Source: Paractinoplanes bogorensis
Lineage (GTDB): Bacteria; Actinomycetota; Actinomycetes; Mycobacteriales; Micromonosporaceae
Reading direction: 5' to 3'
DNA length: 64,000 nt
Assembly (NCBI RefSeq): GCF_018829635.1
Contig: NZ_JAHKKG010000012.1
Location: 186,001 to 250,000, forward strand
Each line of letters begins with the position of its first letter. Positions within the stretch are counted from its first letter, which is position 1. Shown piece by piece: positions 55,601-63,187 of this stretch. The translations under genes and the position numbers were made by a program. The notes under the pieces were generated by a model that saw nothing but the letters and a program-made list of their open reading frames with translations, made no database searches and was not told where the DNA came from.

Positions 55601-57812
55601 CGATCGACCGGTAGATCGGCGAGCTGAGGCCGGGCCCGTTGACGGCCACGCCGACGGCGCCGGTGCCGGCCACCGTGGTGTAGGCGTTGGTGCCATTGGT
55701 CGCCGTGGTGTCCACCCGGACCACGCGGTAGTTGCTGAGCGCGGCGTACAGGACGCCGGCCGGGCTCAGCGCCAGAGACGTCACGGCGGCGGCGGCGGTG
55801 GTCACGATCGACAACGTGCCGTTCGGTGCCACCCGGTAGATCTGGTTGTGCCACTGGTCGCCGAGGTAGACGGTGCCGTCGGTGGCGACCGCGATCCCGC
55901 CCAGGTAGCCCATCGGGGACGCGGTCGCCGGCCCGCCGACGGCCGCCGTGCCGTCGAACCCGGTGCCCGCGATCAGGGTGAGTTGCATGGTGTTGAGGTT
56001 GACCTTGGCGGCCTGCTGGGCCGAGGTCAGGTAGAGGGTGTCGCCGACGACGACGAACGAGCTCGGATAGTTGACGGTCGCGGCGAAGAGAGGCCCGTTG
56101 GTCAGCGTCGAGAACGGCAGAGAGCCGGAGACGGTCGACAGGACACCCTGCGAGTCGATCTTCTGAATGGCGTTGCTCAGGCGGTCACCGATGAACGTGT
56201 CACCGTTGTGCCGGGCGATGGCGTACGGGAAACCGACCCGGGTCGGGGTGCCCGGCGTCGCCATGTTGCACCCACCGCTGCCGGCCACGACGGTGAGGTC
56301 GGCGCTGGTGGTCATCCGCATGATGCGGCAGTAGCTGCTGTCGGCGATGTACATGTCGCCGGACGGATCGAAGGTGAGCCCCCACGGGGTACCGATCTTC
56401 GTCCGGTCGTGGTCGACCGGGATGGCGGTGCCGCCGTTGCCCGCGACGATCGTCAGGTCCATCGTGGACGACGGTGGTGCGACCGGCGTGACCGCGGGCG
56501 AGTCGGCCGAGGCGCCGCTGGTGCCGGCCGAGTTGGTGGCGGTGACCCGGTAGGTGTAGGCGGTGCCATTGGTGAGCCCGGCGATCGTGCAGGTGACCGT
56601 GGGTGCGGTGGCCGTGCAGGTCTTGCCGGCCACGGCCACGCCGGCCTGGTAGGCCTGGGCCGTGTACGAGGTGACGGCCGAGCCGCCGTTGTTGGTGGGT
56701 GCGGTCCAGCTGACCGTGGCGCTCGCGTTGCCGGCCTGGGCCACGGGCAGGGTCGGTGGCTGGGGTGCGACCGGCGCCGACGACAGCGTCAGCTTGACGA
56801 TGGCCGGGTCGAGGTAGGCCGCCACGTGGAGATCCCCGGCGGGGGAGAAGGCCAGCCCGCGGGGGTAGAACATCGGGGTGTTCAGGGCGGGACCGGTGAC
56901 CGGCGGCCCGGACGAGCCACTGCCGGCCATCGGGGTCCAGGCGTCTGCGCCGTTGGTCGCGGTCGTGTCCACCCGGACGACGGTCGAGTTGCCGAGACCC
57001 GCGAACAGGTCACCGGCCGGGCTCATGGCCAGGCTGGTCGGCCAGTTGGAGCCGGTGGTCACGGTCGACAGGGTGCCGCCCGGGGTGACCCGGTAGATCC
57101 GGGCGAAGTTCTGGTCGGAGAGGTAGACGGTGCCGTCGGTGGCGACGGCGATGCCGCTGAGGATGCCCATCGGGCTCTGCGTCGCCGGCCCGGCGACACC
57201 CGCGCTGTTGGTGCCGTTCCCGGCGATGAGGGTCAGCTGCATGGTGTTCAGGTCGACCTTGGCCGCCTGCCGGTAGGCGACCAGATAGAGCGTGTCGCCG
57301 ACCACCTCGAACGAACTCGGGTACTGGATGCCGGTGCTGGACAGCGGCCCGCTCGTCAGGGGCTGGTAGTTGTTGGGGCCGGAGACGATCGACAGGGCGC
57401 CGTGAGAATCGATCTTCACGATCTGGTCGTCCAGGGCGTCGCCGATGTAGGTGTCGCCGTTGTGCCGGGCGATGGCGCGCGGATCTCCGACCTGCATGGT
57501 CGTGCCCGGGGTCGCGTTGCCGCACCCGTTCTCCCCGCCGATCACGGTCAGGTCGCCGCCGGTCGTCAGCTTCACGACGCCGCAGTCGTAGCTGTCGGTG
57601 AAGTACATGTCGCCCGACGGGTCGAACGCGATGTTGTACGGATTGCCGACCTTGGTCAGGCTGTGGTCGACCGGCGGCCCGGCGACGCCGTCGCCGGCCA
57701 GGACCGTCGCGTCGTAGGTGCCGACGACCACGGCGGCGGCCGGCGCGGGCACGGCGAGCAGGGCGAGGCCCACCAGCCCGGCCGCCGCGGCCTGAGAAGT
57801 CTTTCTGAACAT
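52620..57812 (-). CDS. Giant secreted protein: two NHL propellers, FnIII repeats, CshA-type and OmpA-like domains
   Basis: A 1730-residue exported protein. Order: signal peptide (1-28), NHL-type propeller A (about 35-340), one fibronectin III domain, propeller B (about 450-755), six FnIII domains each built on a WTAP...GG...YTVQAYQAGVAV theme, an Ig-like domain (TDKGRLSLALPSQQITVIG), a CshA-type repeat (ITFAPIRGFTGRATAVRYR) and a C-terminal OmpA-like domain (GWTDNTGTDAWARKLAARRA) that may bind peptidoglycan. Many Cys pairs lie in the FnIII loops. It starts 11 bp after the stop of a shorter paralog with GGGGAC as ribosome site. Function unknown; an adhesin or wall-bound scaffold is the best guess. 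Confidence 0.88.
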   Translation of the reverse strand: MFRKTSQAAAAGLVGLALLAVPAPAAAVVVGTYDATVLAGDGVAGPPVDHSLTKVGNPYNIAFDPSGDMYFTDSYDCGVVKLTTGGDLTVIGGENGCGNATPGTTMQVGDPRAIARHNGDTYIGDALDDQIVKIDSHGALSIVSGPNNYQPLTSGPLSSTGIQYPSSFEVVGDTLYLVAYRQAAKVDLNTMQLTLIAGNGTNSAGVAGPATQSPMGILSGIAVATDGTVYLSDQNFARIYRVTPGGTLSTVTTGSNWPTSLAMSPAGDLFAGLGNSTVVRVDTTATNGADAWTPMAGSGSSGPPVTGPALNTPMFYPRGLAFSPAGDLHVAAYLDPAIVKLTLSSAPVAPQPPTLPVAQAGNASATVSWTAPTNNGGSAVTSYTAQAYQAGVAVAGKTCTATAPTVTCTIAGLTNGTAYTYRVTATNSAGTSGASADSPAVTPVAPPSSTMDLTIVAGNGGTAIPVDHDRTKIGTPWGLTFDPSGDMYIADSSYCRIMRMTTSADLTVVAGSGGCNMATPGTPTRVGFPYAIARHNGDTFIGDRLSNAIQKIDSQGVLSTVSGSLPFSTLTNGPLFAATVNYPSSFVVVGDTLYLTSAQQAAKVNLNTMQLTLIAGTGFDGTAAVGGPATASPMGYLGGIAVATDGTVYLGDQWHNQIYRVAPNGTLSIVTTAAAAVTSLALSPAGVLYAALSNYRVVRVDTTATNGTNAYTTVAGTGAVGVAVNGPGLSSPIYRSIAMAFSPAGDLHVAVANAPTVVKLTPSSAPVAPQPPTLPVALVGDESAVVSWTAPLVNGGSPVTSYTAQAYQAGVAVPGKSCTTATLTCTVQGLTNGVSYTYRVTATNSAGTSSASAGSPAVTAFGPPDPPALGAASTTAPGSATLAWTAPADNGGTPVTSYTVQAYQGGVAVAGKSCTTATLSCTVSGLMNGTTYTLRVSATTAFTTGAETADSATVTPIGPPNAPAIASVVNGSGQATVTWTAPVGTGGSAVTSYTVQAYQAGVAVTGRTCTTATLSCTVPGLTNGVTYTYRVAAANIAGAGAESVDSAAVQALGPPDAPTAGLASSSASGDATLAWTAPVNDGGTAVVAYTVQAYQAGVAVTGKTCATATLACTVSGLTNGTAYTLRVSATTAFTTGAESADSAPVTPVGPPGAPTIASVLGGSGQATLTWTAPVFTGGAPITSYLVQAYQGGVAVTGKTCTTATLTCTVSGLTNGTAYTLRVTAGNGTTTGPASADSTSVTPLAPVVPVIPAVIAAPGTPTVRAGTSSITVSWPASTSSTVTGYTAVAAPGGNSCTSATTTCVIGAEAGKSYTVTVTAQGTGVSSAPSAASESVTPTAPVAPTTVPVSAPQTLTTDKGRLSLALPSQQITVIGTGFAPNSTTQVVLYSTPTVLGTTTTDGTGSFALPVTVPASLAAGDHTFLAQGVDTDGSARQMSLPVTVPPTSTGTSGNGGENQNTTLPVPSGGRITLLDANGDAVRLVTIPGQGTYALDSATGRITFAPIRGFTGRATAVRYRITDSVGTVVTGTYTAVVASAVRLSVPTRLVTTVDGTALVRVAPAGRHTVTLWSTVGGKRVSFGRATATGTVVPVPLNALARRMAARPGGYVVTVTTGRAGITSRLVLQHFELTRSVYFAPDSAAVSRDQASYLAGLRSQLAGVRAITCTGWTDNTGTDAWARKLAARRAQEVCRTLTAGLGIRGILVSRGKATTGNDSATGKAHNRRTEIMLHY

Positions 57813-57823
57813 GGGTCCCCGGC

Positions 57824-60800
57824 TCAGTAGTGAAGGGTGATGTCGGTGCGGCGGTTGCGGGCCTTGCCGGCCGCGGAGTCGTTGCCGGTCGTGGCCTTCC
57901 CGCGGATCACGAGGATCGTGCGGATGCCGAGTCCGACGGCCAGCGCGCGGCACACCGCCTGGGCGCGGCGGGCGGACAGCTTCCGGGCCCAGGCGTCGGT
58001 GCCGGTGTCGTCGGTCCAGCCGGCACACGTGATCGCGCGGACGCCGGCGAGTTGTGGTCGCAGGCCGCGCAGATAATCCGCCTGGTCCCGGCTGACATTC
58101 GCGCCGTCGGACGGGAAGTGGACCGATCGGGGCAGCTGGAAGTGCTGCAGCACCACGCGGGTGAGGGTGAGTGCGCGCTGCACCGGCCCGCGCGCCGGTG
58201 TGGTCGTGACGATCGCGGTGACCGTGTAACCGCCCGGGCGAGCGGTCATCTTGCGGCCCAGCGCGTTCAGCGGCACCGGCACGACGATCGAGCGGCCGGC
58301 CGCCCGGGTCGCGCTGCCGAAGCTGACCCGCTTGCCGTCGACGGTGCTCCACAACGCGACGGTGGTGCGGCCCGTGACGGCGGCGCTGTGCGTGACGCGT
58401 ACCAGGGTGGTGCCGTCGACCCGGGTGACCAGCCGGGCCGGCACGGTCAGTTTCGGCGTGGCCGAGGGCGTCACCACGGCGGTGTAGCTGCCCAGCACCA
58501 CGGTGCCGACCGAGTCGGTGATGCGGTAGCGGACCGCGGTGGCCCGCCCGGCGAAGCCGCGGACCGGTGTGAACGTGATGTGGCCGGTGGCGGTGTTCAG
58601 CGTGTAGGTGCCCTGGCCGGCCACGACCACGCTGGTGACCGGGGTGCCGTTCGCGTTCAGCAGCGTGATGCTGCCGCCGTGGGGCACCGGCAGGTCGGTG
58701 TCCTGGTCGTGGTCGTCCGCGCCGGAGGTGTTGGGACTGGTCGGCGGAACCGTGACCGGGAGGGACATCTGCCGGGCGGTGCCGGTGGAATCGACGCCCT
58801 GGGCCAGGAACGTGTGCTCGCCGGTGGCCACGCCGGCCGGCACGGTCACCGGCAGCGAGAAGCCGCCGGTGGAATCGGTGGTGACGGTGCCCAGCACCAT
58901 CGGCTCCGAGTAGAGAACGATCGTGGCCGTCGAGTTCGGCGCGTACCCGGTGCCGATGATGGTGATCTCCTGCTTGGGCAGCGCGAGCGACAGCCTGCCC
59001 TTGTCCGTGGTCAGCGTGGCCGGCGCATCGGTCGGCACGGTCGCCGGTGGGACGGGCGCGGGCGGGGTGACGCTGTCCGACGGCGCCGACGCGCTCGAGT
59101 TGCCGCCCGGCCCCTGCGCGACGACGGTGACCGTGTAGGCGGTGCCGGCCTCGACGCCGATGACACAGCTGGTGGCGGACGACGTGCACGAACTGCCGCC
59201 GGGCGTCGCGACCGCGGTGTAGCCGGTCACCTGACCGCTCGAGCCGGCCCACGAGACCGCGATCGACGAGGTGCCGCCCCGCACGGTCGGACGACCCGGA
59301 GCGCCCGGAGCCGGGATCGGCGGCACGGCCGGCGTGACCGGCGTCGAGTCGGCCGATTCGAGGCTGTACGCGGTGCCGTTGTAGGCCTTGACCCGCAGCG
59401 TGTAGGCGGTGCCGTTGGTGAGCCCGCTGACGGTGCAGGTGAGGGCGGGTGCGGTCACGGTGCACGTCTTGCCGGCGACGGCCACACCGGCCTGATAGGC
59501 CTGCACCGTGTACGAGCTGATCGCCGCACCGCCGTTGCTGCCCGGCGCGGTCCACGTGAGGGTCGCGTCGCCGGTGGCGTTCGACGCGGCCGACACCAGG
59601 GTGGGCACACCCGGAGCGCCGATCGGCGTGACCGCGGCCGAGTCGGTCGACTCACTGCTGGTGCCGGCCAGGTTGGTGGCGGTGACGCGATAGGTGTAGG
59701 CGACACCGTTCACCAGATTGTTCACCGTGCAGGTGACCGCGGGTGCGGTGGCCGCGCACGTCTTGCCGGCTGCGGTCACACCCCCTTGATAGGCCTGCAC
59801 CGCGTACGCCGTCACAGCCGACCCGCCGTTGTTGACCGGGGCCGTCCAGCTCACGGCGGCGCTGCCGTCCCCGACCGTTGCGCCCACCGCGGTCGGGGGC
59901 TGAGGTGCGCTCGGGCCCGAGGGTGTCAGCTTGACGATGGTCGGCGACATGTAGTTGGCGACATGGAGTTCGCCGCTGGGCGAGTACGCCATGGACTGCG
60001 GATAGCTGATCGGCGAGCTGAGCGCGGGACCGTTGACGGCGACTCCGGGCATGCCCGTGCCGGCCACCGTCGTGAAGGCGTTCACTCCGTTGGTGACCGA
60101 CGTGTCCACCTTGACGACCCGGTAGTTGACGAAACCGGCGTAGAGATCGCCGGACGGGCCGATGGCGAGCGTGGACGGCCAGTACGTGCTCGTGGTCACG
60201 GTCGACAGGGTGCCGTTCGGGGTGACCCGGTAGATCCGGTCGTTGCCGCCGTCGGAGATGTAGACGGTGCCGTCGGCGGCGACCGCCATGCCGGTGAGGT
60301 TGCCCAGTGAGGTCTGGGTGGCCGGCCCGTCGGCGGCCGGTCCGCCGCCCATGCCGTTGCCCGCGATGAGGGTGAGCTGCATGGTGTTGAGGTCGACCTT
60401 GGCGACCTGCCGGTTGGCGGACATGTAGAGCCAGTCGCCGACCACCACGAACTGGCTCGGGTAGCTGACGTTGGCGGTGGCCAGCGGCCCGTCGGCCAGC
60501 GGGAAGCCGTAGTTCGGCCCGGAGATGCTGGACAGGACCCCGTTCGAGTCGATCTTCAGGATCTTGCTGTAGGTGCGATCGCCGATGAAGGTGTCGCCGT
60601 TGTGCCGGGCGATCGCATACGGATAGCCGACCCGGGTCGGTGCGCCCGGGGTCGCCGGGCCGCATCCGCCGGTGCCGGCGACGACGGTCAGGACGCGCGC
60701 CGGCGTCACCTTCATGACGCGACAGGTGCTGCCATCGGTCACATACATGTCGCCCGACGGATCGAATGTCACGCCCCACGGCACGCCGATGCCGGTGATG

Positions 60801-60952
60801 TCGTTGTCGGCCGGGGTCTTGTTCGTGCCGTCACCCGCGACGACCGTCACGTCGAACGTGCCGCCGACGGCGGCGGCCGGAGTGGGTGCGACCAGCAGGG
60901 CGGCGCCCAGCAACCCGGCCGCGGCGGCGGATAGTAAGACTTTTCGCGACAT
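57824..60952 (-). CDS. Secreted NHL propeller-FnIII-CshA-OmpA-like protein, shorter paralog
   Basis: A 1042-residue exported protein. Signal peptide 1-28; NHL-type propeller about 35-345 with repeats such as YPYAIARHNGDTFIGDR and KVDLNTMQLTLIAGNG; three FnIII domains (350-445, 450-540, 550-630); an Ig-like domain (650-735); a CshA-type repeat (755-830); a beta linker (835-930); an OmpA-like domain (940-1042) with GWTDDTGTDAWARKLSARRA. The Asp and Arg used by OmpA domains to hold diaminopimelate are kept. First gene of a two-gene operon with its larger paralog. Function unknown. Confidence 0.88.
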   Translation of the reverse strand: MSRKVLLSAAAAGLLGAALLVAPTPAAAVGGTFDVTVVAGDGTNKTPADNDITGIGVPWGVTFDPSGDMYVTDGSTCRVMKVTPARVLTVVAGTGGCGPATPGAPTRVGYPYAIARHNGDTFIGDRTYSKILKIDSNGVLSSISGPNYGFPLADGPLATANVSYPSQFVVVGDWLYMSANRQVAKVDLNTMQLTLIAGNGMGGGPAADGPATQTSLGNLTGMAVAADGTVYISDGGNDRIYRVTPNGTLSTVTTSTYWPSTLAIGPSGDLYAGFVNYRVVKVDTSVTNGVNAFTTVAGTGMPGVAVNGPALSSPISYPQSMAYSPSGELHVANYMSPTIVKLTPSGPSAPQPPTAVGATVGDGSAAVSWTAPVNNGGSAVTAYAVQAYQGGVTAAGKTCAATAPAVTCTVNNLVNGVAYTYRVTATNLAGTSSESTDSAAVTPIGAPGVPTLVSAASNATGDATLTWTAPGSNGGAAISSYTVQAYQAGVAVAGKTCTVTAPALTCTVSGLTNGTAYTLRVKAYNGTAYSLESADSTPVTPAVPPIPAPGAPGRPTVRGGTSSIAVSWAGSSGQVTGYTAVATPGGSSCTSSATSCVIGVEAGTAYTVTVVAQGPGGNSSASAPSDSVTPPAPVPPATVPTDAPATLTTDKGRLSLALPKQEITIIGTGYAPNSTATIVLYSEPMVLGTVTTDSTGGFSLPVTVPAGVATGEHTFLAQGVDSTGTARQMSLPVTVPPTSPNTSGADDHDQDTDLPVPHGGSITLLNANGTPVTSVVVAGQGTYTLNTATGHITFTPVRGFAGRATAVRYRITDSVGTVVLGSYTAVVTPSATPKLTVPARLVTRVDGTTLVRVTHSAAVTGRTTVALWSTVDGKRVSFGSATRAAGRSIVVPVPLNALGRKMTARPGGYTVTAIVTTTPARGPVQRALTLTRVVLQHFQLPRSVHFPSDGANVSRDQADYLRGLRPQLAGVRAITCAGWTDDTGTDAWARKLSARRAQAVCRALAVGLGIRTILVIRGKATTGNDSAAGKARNRRTDITLHY

Positions 60953-61094
60953 GTTTCCCCCGCTTCCGGCTGGGTATCGGCATCGTCACGCTAAGTGCGC
61001 CTACCCCTATCGGGTCCGACTTGACGGAACCCGTGTGCCGGTCCGCCGAGGCGAGGAAAATGTGCTTGGCCAAACAGTACGAGCGTACGGTTTA

Positions 61095-61475
61095 ATGGGT
61101 GGCATGTTCGAACGGCTGCACCACGTTCAGATTCTGTGCCCGCCGGGCGGGGAGGATGCCGCCCGCGCCTTCTACGGCGGAGTCCTCGGCATGACCGAGG
61201 TGGCCAAGCCCCCCGAACTGAAAGCGCGCGGCGGGTGCTGGTTCCGGAGCGGGGGCTGGGAGGTGCATGTCAGCCCGGTCGAGGACTTCTCGCCGCAGCG
61301 TCGCGCGCATCCCGGCGTACTCGTGAACGGTCTTGATGATCTGGCCCGGCAATTGGAAACCGCCGGCCGCCCGGTCACGTGGGATCCCCACTTTCCGGGC
61401 CACCGGCGGTTCTACGCACAGGACGATCACGGCAACCGGCTCGAATTTCTCGAGCCGGCGGAGATCAAGGATTGA
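61095..61475 (+). CDS. VOC (glyoxalase/dioxygenase-fold) protein
   Basis: A 126-residue single vicinal-oxygen-chelate domain: FERLHHVQILCPPGGEDAARAF, HPGVLVNGLDDLARQL, and the closing YAQDDHGNRLEFLEP with the metal-ligand Glu. The first His is HHVQI. Relatives include glyoxalases and antibiotic-binding proteins; the substrate is not predictable. ATG at 61095 or 61104; TACGGT at 61086-61091 is a possible -10. Its 3' end overlaps the convergent lipoprotein gene by 11 bp. Confidence 0.88.
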   Translation: MGGMFERLHHVQILCPPGGEDAARAFYGGVLGMTEVAKPPELKARGGCWFRSGGWEVHVSPVEDFSPQRRAHPGVLVNGLDDLARQLETAGRPVTWDPHFPGHRRFYAQDDHGNRLEFLEPAEIKD

Positions 61476-62460
61476 AGTACGGATCGGTCGACATCGCCTC
61501 GAACGCCTTGAACGCCGGTGGATCGCCGGACAGCTGGAACTGTTTCGTCGGTCCGTTGCCCTCGGGGTTGGACTCGAAGTAGGCGATCGCCTTGATCTGC
61601 GGGTTCGCCTTGAAGGTGCGCCGCGCGTCCTTGATCCAGGCCGCCCGGCCGCTCGAGCCCCACGCCTTGGCCACGCCGAACTCGCCGATCACGATCGGTT
61701 TGGGGCGCTGGGCGGCCCACGTCAGGAACGGCGCCATCAGCTCGCCGATGGGCTGGAACTTCTCGCCCGCATAGACGTCCACGCACGTCCAGTCGACCTG
61801 GTCGTCGCCCGGATAGAAGCCCGGCGCGTCACCGCGCATGAAGCCCTCGGCGGTCGGGCACCACACCCACGAGACGTTGGTCGCGCCCTCCTCGGTGAAG
61901 ATCTTGCGGACGTACTTCCAGGCCGCGGCGTAGTCCTCGCCCGACCACATGGTCGCCCGCAGGTTGGGCCGGTCCATCTCCCAGCGCATCCGCAGCAGGA
62001 TCGGCACCTTGATCTTGCGGACGGCCCGGGCCTGCTTGCGGATCAGGTCGTCGTGCTCACCGTCCAGGATGGACCGGTTGTCGCCGGTGGCCCAGCTGAC
62101 CATCAGGGTCGCCCCGCGGGCCAGGAACTCCTTGTCCGACGGGGTACCGACCATCTGCTCGAAGCGCCGGTACGTGTTCACGATCTTCAGCGGCCGGCCG
62201 AGCTCGGTCTGCAGGGTGTCGACCGCGGCCAGCCGGCCCACGTGGGTCAGCGCGTCCGGCTTGATCCAGGCCCCGAACAACGCCCCGCGGGCGGGCGCCC
62301 GGACCGGGCCGGACTCGAACGGGCCCGGGTTCACTGCGACCGCACCCGGCGCGCTGGTCAGGTCGGGCGCGGGCGGCTGCGGGGGCTTCTCGTCCTTGCC
62401 AAAGGAACAGCCCGCGAGCAGCAGCGCGAGCAGCAGAACGGGGACGAGGAGCTTACGCAT
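61465..62460 (-). CDS. GH26-like glycoside hydrolase lipoprotein
   Basis: A 331-residue lipoprotein (MRKLLVPVLLLALLLAGC, lipobox LAGC) with a TIM-barrel resembling family 26 beta-mannanases. The likely acid/base Glu is in LLRMRWEMD and the nucleophile Glu in IVIGEFGVA; NVSWVWCPTAEG and VDVYAGEKF fit the fold. It sits beside a flippase and other polysaccharide genes and may trim or release the exported polymer, as glycosidases often do in such loci. The ATG overlaps the stop of the methyltransferase gene by 8 bp. Confidence 0.85.
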   Translation of the reverse strand: MRKLLVPVLLLALLLAGCSFGKDEKPPQPPAPDLTSAPGAVAVNPGPFESGPVRAPARGALFGAWIKPDALTHVGRLAAVDTLQTELGRPLKIVNTYRRFEQMVGTPSDKEFLARGATLMVSWATGDNRSILDGEHDDLIRKQARAVRKIKVPILLRMRWEMDRPNLRATMWSGEDYAAAWKYVRKIFTEEGATNVSWVWCPTAEGFMRGDAPGFYPGDDQVDWTCVDVYAGEKFQPIGELMAPFLTWAAQRPKPIVIGEFGVAKAWGSSGRAAWIKDARRTFKANPQIKAIAYFESNPEGNGPTKQFQLSGDPPAFKAFEAMSTDPYFNP

Positions 62461-63187
62461 GGACACGGCGGGCGGTGTAGAGGACGTTGACCGCATACGC
62501 GTCACTGCCCGGCATCCGGCGCATGGCGGCGTCGGCGGCCCGCGCGACCGGGTTGCCGTGCAGCGAGGGGGTGATCATCGAGAAGCCGCGGCGCTCGACG
62601 ATCACGAAGCCGTGCCGGTCGAGCAGCGTCGCGACCTGCTCGTGGGAGAGCTCGGCGAACCAGCGCTCGCCCTTGTGCCTGCGAGCGCGCAGATGGCGTA
62701 CGGAATCCGCGTTGCCGTGGTTCTCGACCACCAGGACGCCGGACTCGGCGGTGGGCAGCGCCTTGGCCGCGAAGGCGAGCGCCCGGTCCCGGATCGCCTC
62801 GTCCACATTGAGCAGGAGCCGGAACATCGTCACGATGGCCGGGAAGCCGGCCGGCACCGGATGCGGCACCGGCCCGTCCGGCGCGACCTGGTGCCACTGG
62901 GCCCGCGAGCCGACCTCGGCCGCCTTGGCCATCATCTCGGCCGACGTGTCGTAGCCGTGCGCCTCGCGGACCAGGCCGTGCAGCGTACGGATGGCCCGGC
63001 CGGTGCCGCAGGCGAAGTCGTGCTGCACCGGGGCCAGCGGGCCGAACTCCCGCGCCACCAGCGTGCGCAGGTAGTCCTGCTGGCGCTCGTTGATCTGCGA
63101 GGCGTAGCTGTCCGGGGCGTAGGTGACGTTCTCGTACTTCTCGACGGCATCGGTGTCCTGGAACACCTTGGTGTAGTCGGTGGTCAA
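62453..63187 (-). CDS. SAM-dependent methyltransferase
   Basis: A 244-residue class I methyltransferase: VQHDFACGTGRAIRTL is the SAM-binding loop, HGYDTSAEMMAKA the acidic ribose contact, and FPAIVTMFRLLLNVDE the catalytic-face strand. The start is a TTG at 63187 overlapping the flippase stop (TTGA), with GAGGAGGA four bases upstream; no ATG or GTG fits. In this locus it may methylate a sugar of the surface polymer. Confidence 0.88.
   Translation of the reverse strand: MTTDYTKVFQDTDAVEKYENVTYAPDSYASQINERQQDYLRTLVAREFGPLAPVQHDFACGTGRAIRTLHGLVREAHGYDTSAEMMAKAAEVGSRAQWHQVAPDGPVPHPVPAGFPAIVTMFRLLLNVDEAIRDRALAFAAKALPTAESGVLVVENHGNADSVRHLRARRHKGERWFAELSHEQVATLLDRHGFVIVERRGFSMITPSLHGNPVARAADAAMRRMPGSDAYAVNVLYTARRVHA

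Noticed and set aside
53800-56800. CRISPR-like or DNA-level satellite repeats
   Set aside because: The repeats are in frame and encode FnIII and propeller units; there is no short repeat-spacer pattern.
52938-60310. Very long plus-strand open frames (52938-55589, 55848-57830, 57830-60310)
   Set aside because: They mirror the repeat-rich giant genes on the minus strand; composition is Arg/Gly/Asp-rich and no start signals are seen. The minus-strand frames have signal peptides and domains.
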